DNA of 47,529 bases from an uncultured Lachnospiraceae bacterium (GTDB taxonomy: Bacteria; Bacillota; Clostridia; Lachnospirales; Lachnospiraceae), in NCBI GenBank assembly GCA_910578115.1, contig CAJTPO010000034.1, forward strand, positions 1-47,529. The letters run 5' to 3'. The notes under the pieces are model-generated. The model saw only the letters and a program-made list of their open reading frames with translations, ran no database searches and was not told the origin of the DNA. This document shows, piece after piece, positions 32,956-42,516 of this stretch (position 1 is the stretch's first letter; the number at the start of each line of letters is the position of its first letter). The translations under genes and the position numbers were made by a program.

Positions 32956-34104
32956 TTAGAATACTCCAAATACTGCCATGAAAGTACCGGCTGCCACAGC
33001 AGTACCGATAACACCTGCCACGTTAGGACCCATAGCATGCATCAGCAGGAAATTGGTAGGATCCGCCTCTGCACCAACCTTCTGTGACACACGTGCCGCC
33101 ATCGGTACGGCAGACACACCTGCGGAACCGATCAACGGGTTTACCTTACCCTTGGTCAGTACACACATCAATTTACCGAACAATACGCCGGCCGCTGTAC
33201 CGAACGCAAACGCGATCAGACCAAGTGCAACGATCTTGATCGTATCCCAGTTCAGAAATGCTTCTGCACTTGTGGTCGCACCTACGGAAGTACCAAGAAC
33301 AATAACTACGATATACATAAGCGCGTTGGAAGCCGTGTCCGCCAGCTGTCTGACAACTCCACACTCCCTGAACAGGTTACCAAGCATCAACATACCTACG
33401 AGCGGTGCCGTGGTAGGAAGGATCAGTGCTACTACTACCGTAACAACAATCGGGAAAAGAATCTTCTCCAGCTTGCTGACCGGACGAAGCTGTCCCATCT
33501 TGATCTTTCTTTCCTTCTCCGTCGTAAAGAGCTTCATGATCGGCGGCTGAATGATCGGAACCAGCGCCATGTAAGAGTATGCCGCTACCGCGATCGGTCC
33601 CATCAGAGTTGTCTGTCCAAGCTTACCGGCAAGGAAGATCGATGTCGGACCGTCAGCACCACCGATAATGGAGATAGCCGCTGCCGCTTTATCATTGAAT
33701 CCTAAGAAGATGGCACCAAAATATGCCGCAAAAATACCAAACTGTGCTGCCGCACCGAGCAGAAAACTCTTCGGATTGGCGATCAACGGACCGAAGTCCG
33801 TCATGGCTCCGACGCCCATAAAGATCAGGGACGGCAGGATAGCCCATTCATCCAGCAGATAGAAGTAGTACAGCAGACCGCCGCCGGCGCCTCCCTCTCC
33901 GACCGGTGCCATAATATCCGGATAGATATTGACAAGCAGCATACCGAACGCGATCGGAACCAGCAAGAGCGGCTCAAATCCTCTGCCTATAGCCAGATAT
34001 AGAAAGACAAGTGCTACGACAATCATGATATAGTTCCCGACGGTCAAGTTAAAAAACGCGGTCTGGTGGATCAGATTATCAAGCGTCTCAACTATATAAT
34101 TCAT
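32956..34104 (-). CDS. oadB: Sodium-pumping decarboxylase beta subunit
   Basis: A 382-residue membrane protein with about nine to eleven hydrophobic segments, the sodium-exporting part of oxaloacetate, methylmalonyl-CoA or glutaconyl-CoA decarboxylases. The ion-binding motifs are visible as GGADGPTSIFLAGKLG and NPLIGSAGVSAVPMAARVSQ. It couples decarboxylation of carboxybiotin to Na+ export. It follows the biotin carrier gene after 154 bases that contain a palindrome, and precedes oadA. Confidence 0.93.
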   Translation of the reverse strand: MNYIVETLDNLIHQTAFFNLTVGNYIMIVVALVFLYLAIGRGFEPLLLVPIAFGMLLVNIYPDIMAPVGEGGAGGGLLYYFYLLDEWAILPSLIFMGVGAMTDFGPLIANPKSFLLGAAAQFGIFAAYFGAIFLGFNDKAAAAISIIGGADGPTSIFLAGKLGQTTLMGPIAVAAYSYMALVPIIQPPIMKLFTTEKERKIKMGQLRPVSKLEKILFPIVVTVVVALILPTTAPLVGMLMLGNLFRECGVVRQLADTASNALMYIVVIVLGTSVGATTSAEAFLNWDTIKIVALGLIAFAFGTAAGVLFGKLMCVLTKGKVNPLIGSAGVSAVPMAARVSQKVGAEADPTNFLLMHAMGPNVAGVIGTAVAAGTFMAVFGVF

Positions 34105-34230
34105 TTCATTAACCTCCTGTAGTTTTAGTTGTCGCCATTCACGATACTACCACCTGAAGTCTGAAACTCTCTTTGGAACATCACGAGAATTCTGTAGTAT
34201 CCCCTGTGAACGGTAACTTCAGTTCCAGAA

Positions 34231-34250
34231 ATCAGCCTGCACAGGCTGAT
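34231..34250 (-). promoter_or_regulatory. 9-bp intercistronic hairpin between biotin carrier and oadB
   Basis: ATCAGCCTG and CAGGCTGAT pair perfectly around CA, 8 bases after the biotin carrier stop codon. It probably stabilises or partly terminates the mRNA at this point; no long T-run follows. Confidence 0.55.
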
Positions 34251-34258
34251 ACTGTCCA

Positions 34259-34636
34259 TTAGTTCAATGTTGCCAGTAAAGCGCCCGCTTCTACAGCGTC
34301 ACCTACAGCTACATTAATACTTGCTACAGTACCATCTTCCGGAGCAACGACAGGAATCTCCATCTTCATCGCCTCTACGATCACGACAGCGTCACCCTTC
34401 TTCACTGCCTGTCCTACATTTGCCTCAATCTTAAATACTTTACCCGCTGCACCTGCTTCGATCTTGATGCTGCCTGCCGCACCTGCCGCCGGAGCTGCTG
34501 CTGCCGGTGCCGGAGCTGCTTTCGGTGCCGCCTTGGGTGCTCTGGGAGCTGCTGCTGCCGGTGCTCCGCTTGTCTGGCCTTCTTCTACCACTACATCATA
34601 TACGCTTCCGTTTACGGTAATTGTATAATTTTTCAT
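34259..34636 (-). CDS. Biotin carrier protein (decarboxylase gamma / transcarboxylase 1.3S type)
   Basis: A 125-residue protein: a short N-terminal strand part, an Ala/Pro-rich flexible linker at about 22-55, and a biotinyl domain with the EAMKMEI site, whose lysine carries biotin. ATG 34636 is preferred since AGGAGG is 8 bases away; an in-frame ATG two codons earlier is too close. The carrier shuttles carboxyl groups between the two carboxyltransferases and the OadB pump. Confidence 0.93.
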   Translation of the reverse strand: MKNYTITVNGSVYDVVVEEGQTSGAPAAAAPRAPKAAPKAAPAPAAAAPAAGAAGSIKIEAGAAGKVFKIEANVGQAVKKGDAVVIVEAMKMEIPVVAPEDGTVASINVAVGDAVEAGALLATLN

Positions 34637-34657
34637 CTTCATATCCTCCTATGACTT

Positions 34658-35398
34658 TCAGGCATTCTGCCATTTGCTCTTATTAGATTTTCTGATGGAT
34701 CTTACCACAAATCCATCTGTAGAACCGGAACCTTCATATGCCGCGATCGCCGCTGCAATCACTGCCACCAGTTCAGTATCATCGCTCAGCTCTTCCTCTA
34801 CTGCCGCAGGTGCCGGGACAGGCGCTGCCTTAACCGGCTGTGCCGTCTCCTGCTGTCCGGACTTCTTCATCTTCGCTTCAAGCTTCGGAATTAAACTGAA
34901 TGCAGAGATGATCAGGCTGATTATGATCAGTACCACAAACACGGTGCCCATGCCGATCAACGTGTTCATACCTGCTCTTCCCATATTCTCGGCCGTGGAA
35001 TATTTGATGTTCGTTGATATACCTTCATAGCCCGACATATCAGGGGCAAAAACGATATCCATTACAGCATCGTGGTCGGAACCCGAAATATTGATGCTGA
35101 CAACGATCTCCTCGTCACTGATATCCACGCTGCCACCGTTCGTGCCTTCAAAGTTACCTATATCTTCCAACGCCTTCTGCCAGTCAAGAAGTCCATTATA
35201 GATAACGGCATCAGCCGCATACTGCTCTACGGCGCCCTGACTTACGATCGTATCGATCTGCTGAACTGTCGTCTCGCCATACTGTAACAGCGCTTCTTCC
35301 TCAGCTCCCGCCGTCGAAGCCTTCGCTTCTTCCTGACCGCACGCGCATAAGCCGACCATACAGGTAATCACACCTAATATTGCCAATAATTTTTTCAT
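34658..35398 (-). CDS. OadG-type small membrane subunit with lipoprotein-like N-terminal domain
   Basis: A 246-residue protein. It begins with a lipoprotein signal (MKKLLAILGVITCMVGLCAC) and an outer domain of about 100 residues (LLQYGETTVQQIDTIVSQGAV...). Then come one membrane helix (MGTVFVVLIIISLIISAFSL) and a cytoplasmic tail typical of OadG (DDTELVAVIAAAIAAYEGS and the end FVVRSIRKSNKSKWQNA). OadG holds the membrane pump and soluble subunits together. Classical OadG is under 100 residues; the added outer domain is a Clostridia variant. The ATG at 35398 is used because it starts the signal peptide. Confidence 0.82.
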   Translation of the reverse strand: MKKLLAILGVITCMVGLCACGQEEAKASTAGAEEEALLQYGETTVQQIDTIVSQGAVEQYAADAVIYNGLLDWQKALEDIGNFEGTNGGSVDISDEEIVVSINISGSDHDAVMDIVFAPDMSGYEGISTNIKYSTAENMGRAGMNTLIGMGTVFVVLIIISLIISAFSLIPKLEAKMKKSGQQETAQPVKAAPVPAPAAVEEELSDDTELVAVIAAAIAAYEGSGSTDGFVVRSIRKSNKSKWQNA

Positions 35399-35415
35399 AT
35401 TAAGTATCATCCTTT

Positions 35416-36843
35416 CTAAACCGTACCGTGTTTCTTCTCCGGACGGCCTTCACTCTTAGTCGCTAACATTTCAAATGCGCCGATCACATACTTTCTTGTA
35501 TCTGCAGGATCAACGATCTGATCCACATAACCTCTCTTAGCAGCACTTGTCACGCTGTTCTGCAGCGCTGCATATTCTTTCGCACATGCATCGATCGCAT
35601 CGGAACCTTGTCCATCGCAGATAATCTTCGCCGCAAGAGACGCATCCATCATACCGATCTCCGCATTCGGCCATGCGATTGTGATATCTGCACCGATCGC
35701 CTTGGAATTCATTGCCACATATGCGCTTCCATACGCTTTGCCGATAATAACATTAACCTTCGGCACTGTCGCATTGGCAAACGCGTATGTAAGCCTGCCT
35801 ACAGCCTTCGCCATTCTCTTCTCGGAACACTTGGTAGCCGCAAATCCCTTGACATTAGTCAATGACAGCACCGGAATATCAAAAGCATCACAGAAATTGA
35901 TGAATTCTGCCGCCTTCTCCGCTCCTCTTGCAGATAATACCGCATCAAACTTCTCTGCCACCTCACCGTCAGCATTATAAACTTCCGTACGGTTGGCAAC
36001 AGCGCCGATGGTCGCACCATTCAATCTGATAAACCCGGCAACCATATCCTTCGCATAATCCTGCTTCACTTCCACAAAAAGACCGTCATCAGCAATTTGT
36101 GACAGTGCGATAGAAGTATCTCCCACACAATTTACAAGCTCCGCACATACTCTGTTCAGATCATCCGTGCAGTCATCCACCGCAAAATCCGCATTATTAG
36201 CAGGAAGAACAGAAACAAGCTGCCTGATCTGCTCCATGATCGTCGCCTCATCAGCCACCATATCCACCAGACCGGTCTCTTCACTCTGGAATGCCGCAGC
36301 CGCCGTATCGCATCTGGACACTTCATTGCCTGCCAGAGCATTCGGCGCGTTCACAAACAGCTTCGCTTTCTTCTCCTCCATAAATGCAAAATCAGTCATG
36401 GCCGGGATCAGCGCAAGTCCGCCGCCGCAATTGCCGAATACAGCCGTGATCTGAGGAATTACGCCCGACGCAAGCGTCTGCTTCATATAGATCTCACCAA
36501 AACCGTTCAAAGCATCTGTCGCTTCCTGCAGTCTCAGTCCGGCAGAATCGATCAGCCCGATCACAGGCGCGCCCATCTTTAATGCCAGATCATAGAGGCC
36601 GGCAATCTTCCTGGCATGCATTTCACCTACGGATCCGTTTAAAACAGATGCATCCTGGCTATAAACATACACAAGATTACCGTTGATCACTCCATAGCCG
36701 GTCACAACACCGTCAGAAGGAGTTTCTGTCTGTTTCAGATTGAAATCTGTCGCTCTCGCCGTTACAAGTGCGCCAATCTCAACGAAACTGTTTTCATCGA
36801 GCAAAGCATTGATTCTTTGGCTCGCTTGAGAAGTAGTACTCAT
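35416..36843 (-). CDS. 12S/MmdA-type acyl-CoA carboxyltransferase
   Basis: A 475-residue protein with two crotonase-like halves. The oxyanion-hole glycines are seen in FGNCGGGLALIPAMTDFAF and GKAYGSAYVAM, and the second half holds AWPNAEIGMM. It is related to methylmalonyl-CoA, propionyl-CoA and glutaconyl-CoA carboxyltransferases; the substrate cannot be read from sequence. AATGGAGGG precedes ATG 36843, and it is the first gene of a five-gene operon. The 240 bases before it are AT-rich with TATAAT-like boxes but no clear -35. Together with the 5S-type protein it could form a transcarboxylase. Confidence 0.88.
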   Translation of the reverse strand: MSTTSQASQRINALLDENSFVEIGALVTARATDFNLKQTETPSDGVVTGYGVINGNLVYVYSQDASVLNGSVGEMHARKIAGLYDLALKMGAPVIGLIDSAGLRLQEATDALNGFGEIYMKQTLASGVIPQITAVFGNCGGGLALIPAMTDFAFMEEKKAKLFVNAPNALAGNEVSRCDTAAAAFQSEETGLVDMVADEATIMEQIRQLVSVLPANNADFAVDDCTDDLNRVCAELVNCVGDTSIALSQIADDGLFVEVKQDYAKDMVAGFIRLNGATIGAVANRTEVYNADGEVAEKFDAVLSARGAEKAAEFINFCDAFDIPVLSLTNVKGFAATKCSEKRMAKAVGRLTYAFANATVPKVNVIIGKAYGSAYVAMNSKAIGADITIAWPNAEIGMMDASLAAKIICDGQGSDAIDACAKEYAALQNSVTSAAKRGYVDQIVDPADTRKYVIGAFEMLATKSEGRPEKKHGTV

Positions 36844-37083
36844 TTTTCAGCCCTCCATTTATTATAATACTAAATAATTATAACAATTATCATCGTGCCT
36901 CACGCAAATTTCCTGCTGTGCCGCTTCCGCAGCACAATTCCCACACGAAATCTCTGCATAACACACGAAAGTAGTATAACACAGAATCCTCTGCTCTACC
37001 AGATTAATTTCCAAAAAATTTCAATTAAAGTGCCAAAAAAATGCTAAGATATTACGCCTGACAGCTGTCGAATTCGTTGACAT

Positions 37084-38304
37084 TCAGTTTATTCCCGGCA
37101 AAAATATATGTAATATATAGGTAAAGATATATTTATAGGATTTCTCAGCTACCGCTTCTGTCGTTATCACCGGATAACGTCTGATCATATCACCATTCAA
37201 ATAATAACAGACCGTTCCAATCTCCGTATTCTCTGCCACCGGTGCCTGCAGACTTCTGGCCGCCTGCGTTTTAACTTCGATCTGATCTGTCTCGCAGAGT
37301 AAATAAGACAGGTCCTTCTCGCCACGGTCATCCACCCTGACTGACACATATGCTTCCGCGAAGGGTTTTCCGGAGGCATTGTCAACGCCATTTGTGACCG
37401 GAATATCTTCGAACTCTCTCTTTTCATAGATGTTTTTGTACTGATACTGCTCCATGCCATAAGCCGCCAGCTGTTTCATATCACTCCATTTATAATTTCT
37501 GTTATTTGGCCAGCCGCATGCCAGAAGGGCAACCGTGAAGATCCTGCCCTCACTCTCAATGGCCCCCACATAACAATACCCCGCATTGTTGGTAAATCCC
37601 GTTTTTCCGGAGAGCGCTTCCTTCATCATACCCAGAAATGCATTATGATTATTACAATGGAAGCTTCTTTTGCCCTCCGCATCCGTAAAATCATAGGAAA
37701 GCGTCCGCGTGATCTCCAGAAACTGCTCCTTTACAGTGGAATCCGTAACACAATACGCCATAATCCTGGCCAGATCCCTGGCAGTGGTCGAATGAATCTT
37801 CCCGCTGTCGTTAACCACCGCATCCAGTCCATTGGGTGTTATAAAATATGTATCATAACAGCCGATGTCACGTGCTTTCTGGTTCATCATTGTGGTAAAA
37901 CCTTCCACACTGCCTCCTACCGCCTCCGCGATCACCACTGCCGAATCATTGTGGGATTCCAGCATCAGGGAATAGAGGAGATCTTTCAGTCTGTATTTTT
38001 CTCCCTGCCTGACGTACAGTTTCACTTTCGGCATACTCGTCGCATAGGCTGACACCTCCACAATTTCTTCCGGGTTGCCGTATTCTAAAGCCAGAATACA
38101 GGTCATAATCTTCGTTGTGCTTGCCATTGGCAGAATATCTTCCGCGTTCTTTCCATACAGAACCCGTCCGGAATCCGCATCCATCAAAACTGCCGCCTGA
38201 GCATAAAGCTGCAGCTGCTCCGACTCACTGCCTTCCGCACAGACAGACAACACCGAACAGCAAAACAAGGCGATCGCTGACAATACAGCAACCACCTTGT
38301 TCAC
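37084..38304 (-). CDS. dacF: Serine-type D-Ala-D-Ala carboxypeptidase
   Basis: A 406-residue penicillin-binding protein of class C type-5 that trims peptidoglycan stem peptides outside the cell. The catalytic motifs are STTK (Ser62, Lys65), SHN (117-119) and KTG (234-236). The GTG start at 38304 is preferred because it follows a GAGGGAGA ribosome site and gives a proper signal peptide (VNKVVAVLSAIALFCCSVL); the ATG at 38379 has no ribosome site. The C-terminal beta domain is present and a hydrophobic end (SYKYIFTYILHIFL) could anchor it to the membrane. Confidence 0.88.
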   Translation of the reverse strand: MNKVVAVLSAIALFCCSVLSVCAEGSESEQLQLYAQAAVLMDADSGRVLYGKNAEDILPMASTTKIMTCILALEYGNPEEIVEVSAYATSMPKVKLYVRQGEKYRLKDLLYSLMLESHNDSAVVIAEAVGGSVEGFTTMMNQKARDIGCYDTYFITPNGLDAVVNDSGKIHSTTARDLARIMAYCVTDSTVKEQFLEITRTLSYDFTDAEGKRSFHCNNHNAFLGMMKEALSGKTGFTNNAGYCYVGAIESEGRIFTVALLACGWPNNRNYKWSDMKQLAAYGMEQYQYKNIYEKREFEDIPVTNGVDNASGKPFAEAYVSVRVDDRGEKDLSYLLCETDQIEVKTQAARSLQAPVAENTEIGTVCYYLNGDMIRRYPVITTEAVAEKSYKYIFTYILHIFLPGIN

Positions 38305-38409
38305 TCTCCCTCTTCCGGTATTTTTCTCCTGAGTAAAACAAATTGGTTTAGAAAGGATTATTTTATGAAAAATACGCATTTATGTAGGACCTTGGTTTTC
38401 TTTCCTTAA

Positions 38410-38438
38410 TATATATGCGTATTGTCTGGTCTTAACAA
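38410..38438 (-). promoter_or_regulatory. Probable promoter of the carboxypeptidase gene
   Basis: On the minus strand TTGTTA (38438-38433) and TATATA (38415-38410) are 17 bases apart, placing the start about 100 bases upstream of the GTG. Confidence 0.5.
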
Positions 38439-38484
38439 CCGGGAATTGCATCTCCTGAATATGCCCACGCATCGGATATCACTG

Positions 38485-40128
38485 TCAACCAGGGATTCCC
38501 GTGACAACTATCGTATTCTTTTCTTCATTCCTGTTTGGTGAGCAGTCCTTCGCCCTGATTACAAAATAATACGTTTCCCCGCTGTCCAATCCTTCTATCA
38601 CTGCCTGATATGGATAAGTATCCGGATCGGCCCCATAACCGTATCCTGCTCCTATTTCCGGCATCAGTTCTATCTTGTGTGCCTTTTTCAGATCAGGGTC
38701 CGCCTTGAAGTCAAATGGCTTTTTTTGATAATAGAGCGTATATACTACATCGTTCTTATCCATGGCAACATCCCACCGTACGATTATCCCGTTCTTAACC
38801 GGCTCCGCCTGCCCAATCCCAACACGCGGTATCGGCTCCTCGCATGGATATGTATCAGAGCTATTATGAACACTGCTCCATTCCGGCGGCAGATCATCCT
38901 CCTCGTCACCGTGATTCAGCACAAAATCATTTACAAGTGTTACACTTCCATCCGTAATATAGTGAGAGAAACCTGCACGATTCTGCGTCTGCTCAATATC
39001 CTCCAGAAGTATGTCCAGACCAGTGTCTGTCTCTCCCAGCAAAGTCTTCTTCAGCTGAAATTCTTCCGGTCCTTCCGCATATCCAAGCGACAACACGCGA
39101 AATCCATCCGGCCGATCTGCCTCCGCACAGATCTTCGGTGCGTATACGTTTTTGTTATCTGCAAAGTAACCCTCATAGTATAAACTGTTCGGATCAGAAT
39201 CCAGCATATAGCTTTCGTACATCACGAAATCTACATAGCCGCGGGGTGCATACGCATAATGAGGATAATTATAGTTATAGAAAAAAATCCCCCGGTTCTG
39301 CAAAATGTATTTGTCTGGATATCGTTCCCTTAACCGTTCCATAAATTTTATCACACCGGGGGCTGTCCACTCGAACCTTGTCCTGTTTGGTTCTTCATCA
39401 CTCGTATACACATTAGGTGCGCATGTATCGATCGTGTCCAGAAACAGCCCATCACATCCAAGTCCCCGTCCATACTCCTTTGTCAGGATTTCCCGAATAC
39501 CGGCTATTTTATCCACATCATCTATCCGCATCGCATCCAATACATCAAACCATGCCGGATCTCCTATATTTGTATAGGCACAGTTAAAATTGGGATTAAA
39601 ATCAGGTTTTCCGTCATGATCATTGTCATCCAAGTAATAGGATGCGTATCCACCTCCCACCGGAGACACATCTCCCAAAAGATTTTCGATTGCAAGATCC
39701 TCTGTTTCATCATCTCGAGGATCAATCCGCGGTCCAGTCTTATCCCCTGTAAATCTGGCATCTTCCAACATCTGTTCCGGTGTCATCCCATTGGTTCTCT
39801 GATCCTCTCCAATCGAAATATAACCAAATACGCAGGCACCGCCTTCCTGTATTCTCTCTACCTGTTCACGGGTAGTATTGCCAGCGTCCGGATGCAGGAC
39901 CACGATATCATACTGCTTTGCCTTTTCAATAATCGTATCATTCAATTCCCCGTAATATATCATATAAGTCGGCTGTCCAATCCTGGACAGATCTTTTCTG
40001 TACTGGAATGGAATTTCGAAAGAAACACCCAAAGCACGACTGACATCAACAACAATAAACAGCAGCAATAAGATCTTACCTATTGTTCTGATCGGTCTCT
40101 CTTTTATATTCTGTTTAAATTTCCCCAT
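38485..40128 (-). CDS. Membrane-anchored GH114/TM1410-type glycosidase with FN3 domain
   Basis: A 547-residue protein. A single hydrophobic segment (about 17-34) anchors it outside the cell. Residues 52-320 have the TM1410/GH114 pattern: YMIYYGELND, VFGYISIGE, an EF-hand-like loop (LDDNDHDGKPDFN, about 166-178) and the GCDGLFLDTID stretch with Asp236 and Asp241 as likely catalytic residues. An FN3-like domain fills about 425-547. GH114 enzymes cut alpha-1,4-galactosaminogalactan; PelA of the Pel system has this fold too. The start follows GAGGAGG inside the end of the preceding GT2 gene, 6 bases away, so the two act together, perhaps on an exported amino-sugar polymer (inference). Confidence 0.8.
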   Translation of the reverse strand: MGKFKQNIKERPIRTIGKILLLLFIVVDVSRALGVSFEIPFQYRKDLSRIGQPTYMIYYGELNDTIIEKAKQYDIVVLHPDAGNTTREQVERIQEGGACVFGYISIGEDQRTNGMTPEQMLEDARFTGDKTGPRIDPRDDETEDLAIENLLGDVSPVGGGYASYYLDDNDHDGKPDFNPNFNCAYTNIGDPAWFDVLDAMRIDDVDKIAGIREILTKEYGRGLGCDGLFLDTIDTCAPNVYTSDEEPNRTRFEWTAPGVIKFMERLRERYPDKYILQNRGIFFYNYNYPHYAYAPRGYVDFVMYESYMLDSDPNSLYYEGYFADNKNVYAPKICAEADRPDGFRVLSLGYAEGPEEFQLKKTLLGETDTGLDILLEDIEQTQNRAGFSHYITDGSVTLVNDFVLNHGDEEDDLPPEWSSVHNSSDTYPCEEPIPRVGIGQAEPVKNGIIVRWDVAMDKNDVVYTLYYQKKPFDFKADPDLKKAHKIELMPEIGAGYGYGADPDTYPYQAVIEGLDSGETYYFVIRAKDCSPNRNEEKNTIVVTGIPG

Positions 40129-40134
40129 TGTCCG

Positions 40135-41109
40135 CTACCTCCTCAAAGCATGAAGATAATTCCAGACATAGTCCTTCAATCTGTGCCATAAATTCTGGTC
40201 TCCACATCTCAGCATCCGGTTCGAAGCTTTCAGCGCACCTTTCCTGTTTCCATATTTTATTTCCAGATAATATCTTCTTTTTGCTTTCCAATATGTAATT
40301 CGTTTCTGTGATGCCCTGTCTTCTATATGACAAATCATGGCAATCTCATCTACAAGCTGCTCATAGTCACGATACTTTCTGTATTCTTCTTCCTTCGTCA
40401 GTTTCGTTCTGGAATGGCTCCCTTCTCTGACACATACCCCATACAGCTGCTCCGGTATCGTAGGACACTGATGGTAATACATAAATGGCAGCAACATCTG
40501 AAAATTCTGCCCCACATCATATTCCGGTATACGACGCTCGGGATAAATATTAAAAAAGTACTCCGATCTTAACATATAGCATCCACAGCATACATATGTC
40601 CTGAAATACAGAATATCCCAGAACAAGTCTTCTCTGGACAGATCGCCTGTCTTCTCGTCAGCCGGAAGCAGCTCTCCCGTTTCCATACTGTAATAATACG
40701 CCAGCGATCTGACACATTGATACTGCAAATGATTTTGTAAGAATGCCACTCTCTTTTCTACAGAGTCCTTCTCTAATCGATCATCACTGTCCGGCCAGAT
40801 CAGATACTCTCCTGTCACATATGGCAGACCATGGTTAACAGCCGCCGAAGCATTTTTGTGACTCGTCTGTACAACATGATACTCATATCCTCTGATCGCA
40901 AATTTTTCCCTGTAGCTCTCTGCAACATCTATCGTCCCGTCATTTGAGCCATCATCTACCAGGATCAGCTCTATCTGCGGATAGGTCTGCGCTAAGATTG
41001 AATCCAGTATATGGGACAAATGCTTCTCTCCATTATATACAGGAACCACCGCTGATACTCTGCCTTTGATATAAACAAAATTTTTTCCAATAAAAGATTC
41101 ATCCTTCAT
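40135..41109 (-). CDS. Family 2 glycosyltransferase
   Basis: A 324-residue GT-A enzyme with AVVPVYNGEKHL near residue 20, ILVDDGSNDGT and the catalytic-metal motif DSDD in YLIWPDSDDRLEKDS. The C-terminal third has no membrane segments, so it is a soluble transferase acting at the inner face. Coupled to the GH114-type gene downstream, it probably works on the same polysaccharide or glycolipid. The ribosome site is weak. Confidence 0.88.
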   Translation of the reverse strand: MKDESFIGKNFVYIKGRVSAVVPVYNGEKHLSHILDSILAQTYPQIELILVDDGSNDGTIDVAESYREKFAIRGYEYHVVQTSHKNASAAVNHGLPYVTGEYLIWPDSDDRLEKDSVEKRVAFLQNHLQYQCVRSLAYYYSMETGELLPADEKTGDLSREDLFWDILYFRTYVCCGCYMLRSEYFFNIYPERRIPEYDVGQNFQMLLPFMYYHQCPTIPEQLYGVCVREGSHSRTKLTKEEEYRKYRDYEQLVDEIAMICHIEDRASQKRITYWKAKRRYYLEIKYGNRKGALKASNRMLRCGDQNLWHRLKDYVWNYLHALRR

Positions 41110-41485
41110 TCTATTTTACCGCTTATTACTTTCTTCACTTCGTAATATATACTGTCATACAACCCGGCTTTCCGTCATTAACATGTTCTGCAAAACGGTT
41201 AAGAACGACAATGATAATAAAATACCAATATATCTTATCAGAATCGTAACAAACAGTGCCAATATGAAATTCCAGTCTGGTCTTTTTTATTATTAAATGA
41301 TAAAATTAAATTCTAACCAATTTATTTCAACCAAAACTTCCACTAAAACTGCCTGCATTATTTGCTGACCGCTTTATCCAGACAATAGGCGCCAGAAAAC
41401 ATTATATATTTCACTTAAGAGCTAAGCCTGACATGGCCCAGGCGCACCTGCAATTTTCAACTAACAATCAATAAGGATTTAAGTT
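41110..41485. other. Divergent AT-rich intergenic region
   Basis: This 376-base gap separates two divergent GT2 genes. It must hold both promoters, but several overlapping AT-rich boxes prevent a choice. An imperfect inverted pair AGGCGCC (41390 area) and GGCGCA (41443 area) is the only structure I note. No small gene is apparent. Confidence 0.4.
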
Positions 41486-42499
41486 ATGAATGATTTAATT
41501 TCAATTATTGTACCTGTATATAACTCAGGTCTATATTTAAACAGCTGCATTCACTCTGTTTTACAACAAACCTTTCCACACTATGAGCTAATCCTTGTAG
41601 ATGATGGTTCGCAGGATGAAAGTGAAATCATCTGTGAAAAAGCTTGTAAAGCAGATCAACGGATTCGTTTTATACGACAAACGCATCAAGGTGTTTCCGC
41701 TGCAAGAAACAGAGCCCTTAACGCTGCAAAAGGAAATTATCTTTTTTTTCTTGACAGCGACGACATGATCCATCCTTATCTGCTGGAAGTTTTATATACA
41801 ACTTTAAGCAGAACCCATTCGACAATGGCGGCGACAGAATACTGCTTTATAGAAAATAATGATCCGGTTAAACCAATCATAAAAACATCCTCCACTCAAT
41901 ATTTCAGTGATTACATCCATATAAATAACCAAACAGTTTTAGATATGTTTGTTCAGGGACATACCCTTTTACTTTATGGCACCGGTGGAATAATGATACA
42001 CCGCAATAATCTAAAAATACCATTTTTTGACGAGAGGCTCCCAAATGGGGAGGATACCAAATTCATATACCAAATGCTCTTGCTTGGAGCAGATACTCTC
42101 ATTTTAAACAAGCCATGGTACTATTATAGAAAATATGAAACAGCAAGCTCCAAAACACGTACTCTAAAATCTTATCATAGTATGTATAAATGCGAATGCT
42201 ATATACGCAATGGAGAGTTGAAAAATCATAGAATTATTAACGCTGCTGCAAGAGAACAAATTCTTCTTAATCGCATATGTGATTGGTATATGACTGCAAA
42301 GCTGAATCATGATTTACAATTATGCAATTACCTGAAAAGAATGGCGCTTCATGAATATAAATCGTGCAATTTCCCTCAAATCAGCGCATACAATAAATTT
42401 AAATTTCTACTCGCTTTTTACTGCTCTCCTCTCTATTATGCATATGCTATGGCCTCTACTCTGATAGCAGCCATATTACATTATTGTGACATTTATTGA
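41486..42499 (+). CDS. Family 2 glycosyltransferase
   Basis: A 337-residue GT-A enzyme: IIVPVYNSGLYL, ILVDDGSQDES, GVSAARNRALN and the DSDD metal motif in YLFFLDSDDMIHP, with a short hydrophobic C-terminal end (YYAYAMASTLIAAIL). It resembles WaaB/EpsJ-like capsule and exopolysaccharide transferases. It is the only plus-strand gene of the envelope region and is noticeably AT-rich compared with the upstream GT2, hinting at separate acquisition. AAGGATTT precedes the ATG. Confidence 0.88.
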   Translation: MNDLISIIVPVYNSGLYLNSCIHSVLQQTFPHYELILVDDGSQDESEIICEKACKADQRIRFIRQTHQGVSAARNRALNAAKGNYLFFLDSDDMIHPYLLEVLYTTLSRTHSTMAATEYCFIENNDPVKPIIKTSSTQYFSDYIHINNQTVLDMFVQGHTLLLYGTGGIMIHRNNLKIPFFDERLPNGEDTKFIYQMLLLGADTLILNKPWYYYRKYETASSKTRTLKSYHSMYKCECYIRNGELKNHRIINAAAREQILLNRICDWYMTAKLNHDLQLCNYLKRMALHEYKSCNFPQISAYNKFKFLLAFYCSPLYYAYAMASTLIAAILHYCDIY

Positions 42500-42516
42500 T
42501 CAAATACTATGAATTT

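Noticed and set aside
36844..37083. Riboswitch or T-box ahead of the carboxyltransferase operon.
   Set aside because: No conserved T-box or known riboswitch core could be seen; only AT-rich promoter-like boxes.
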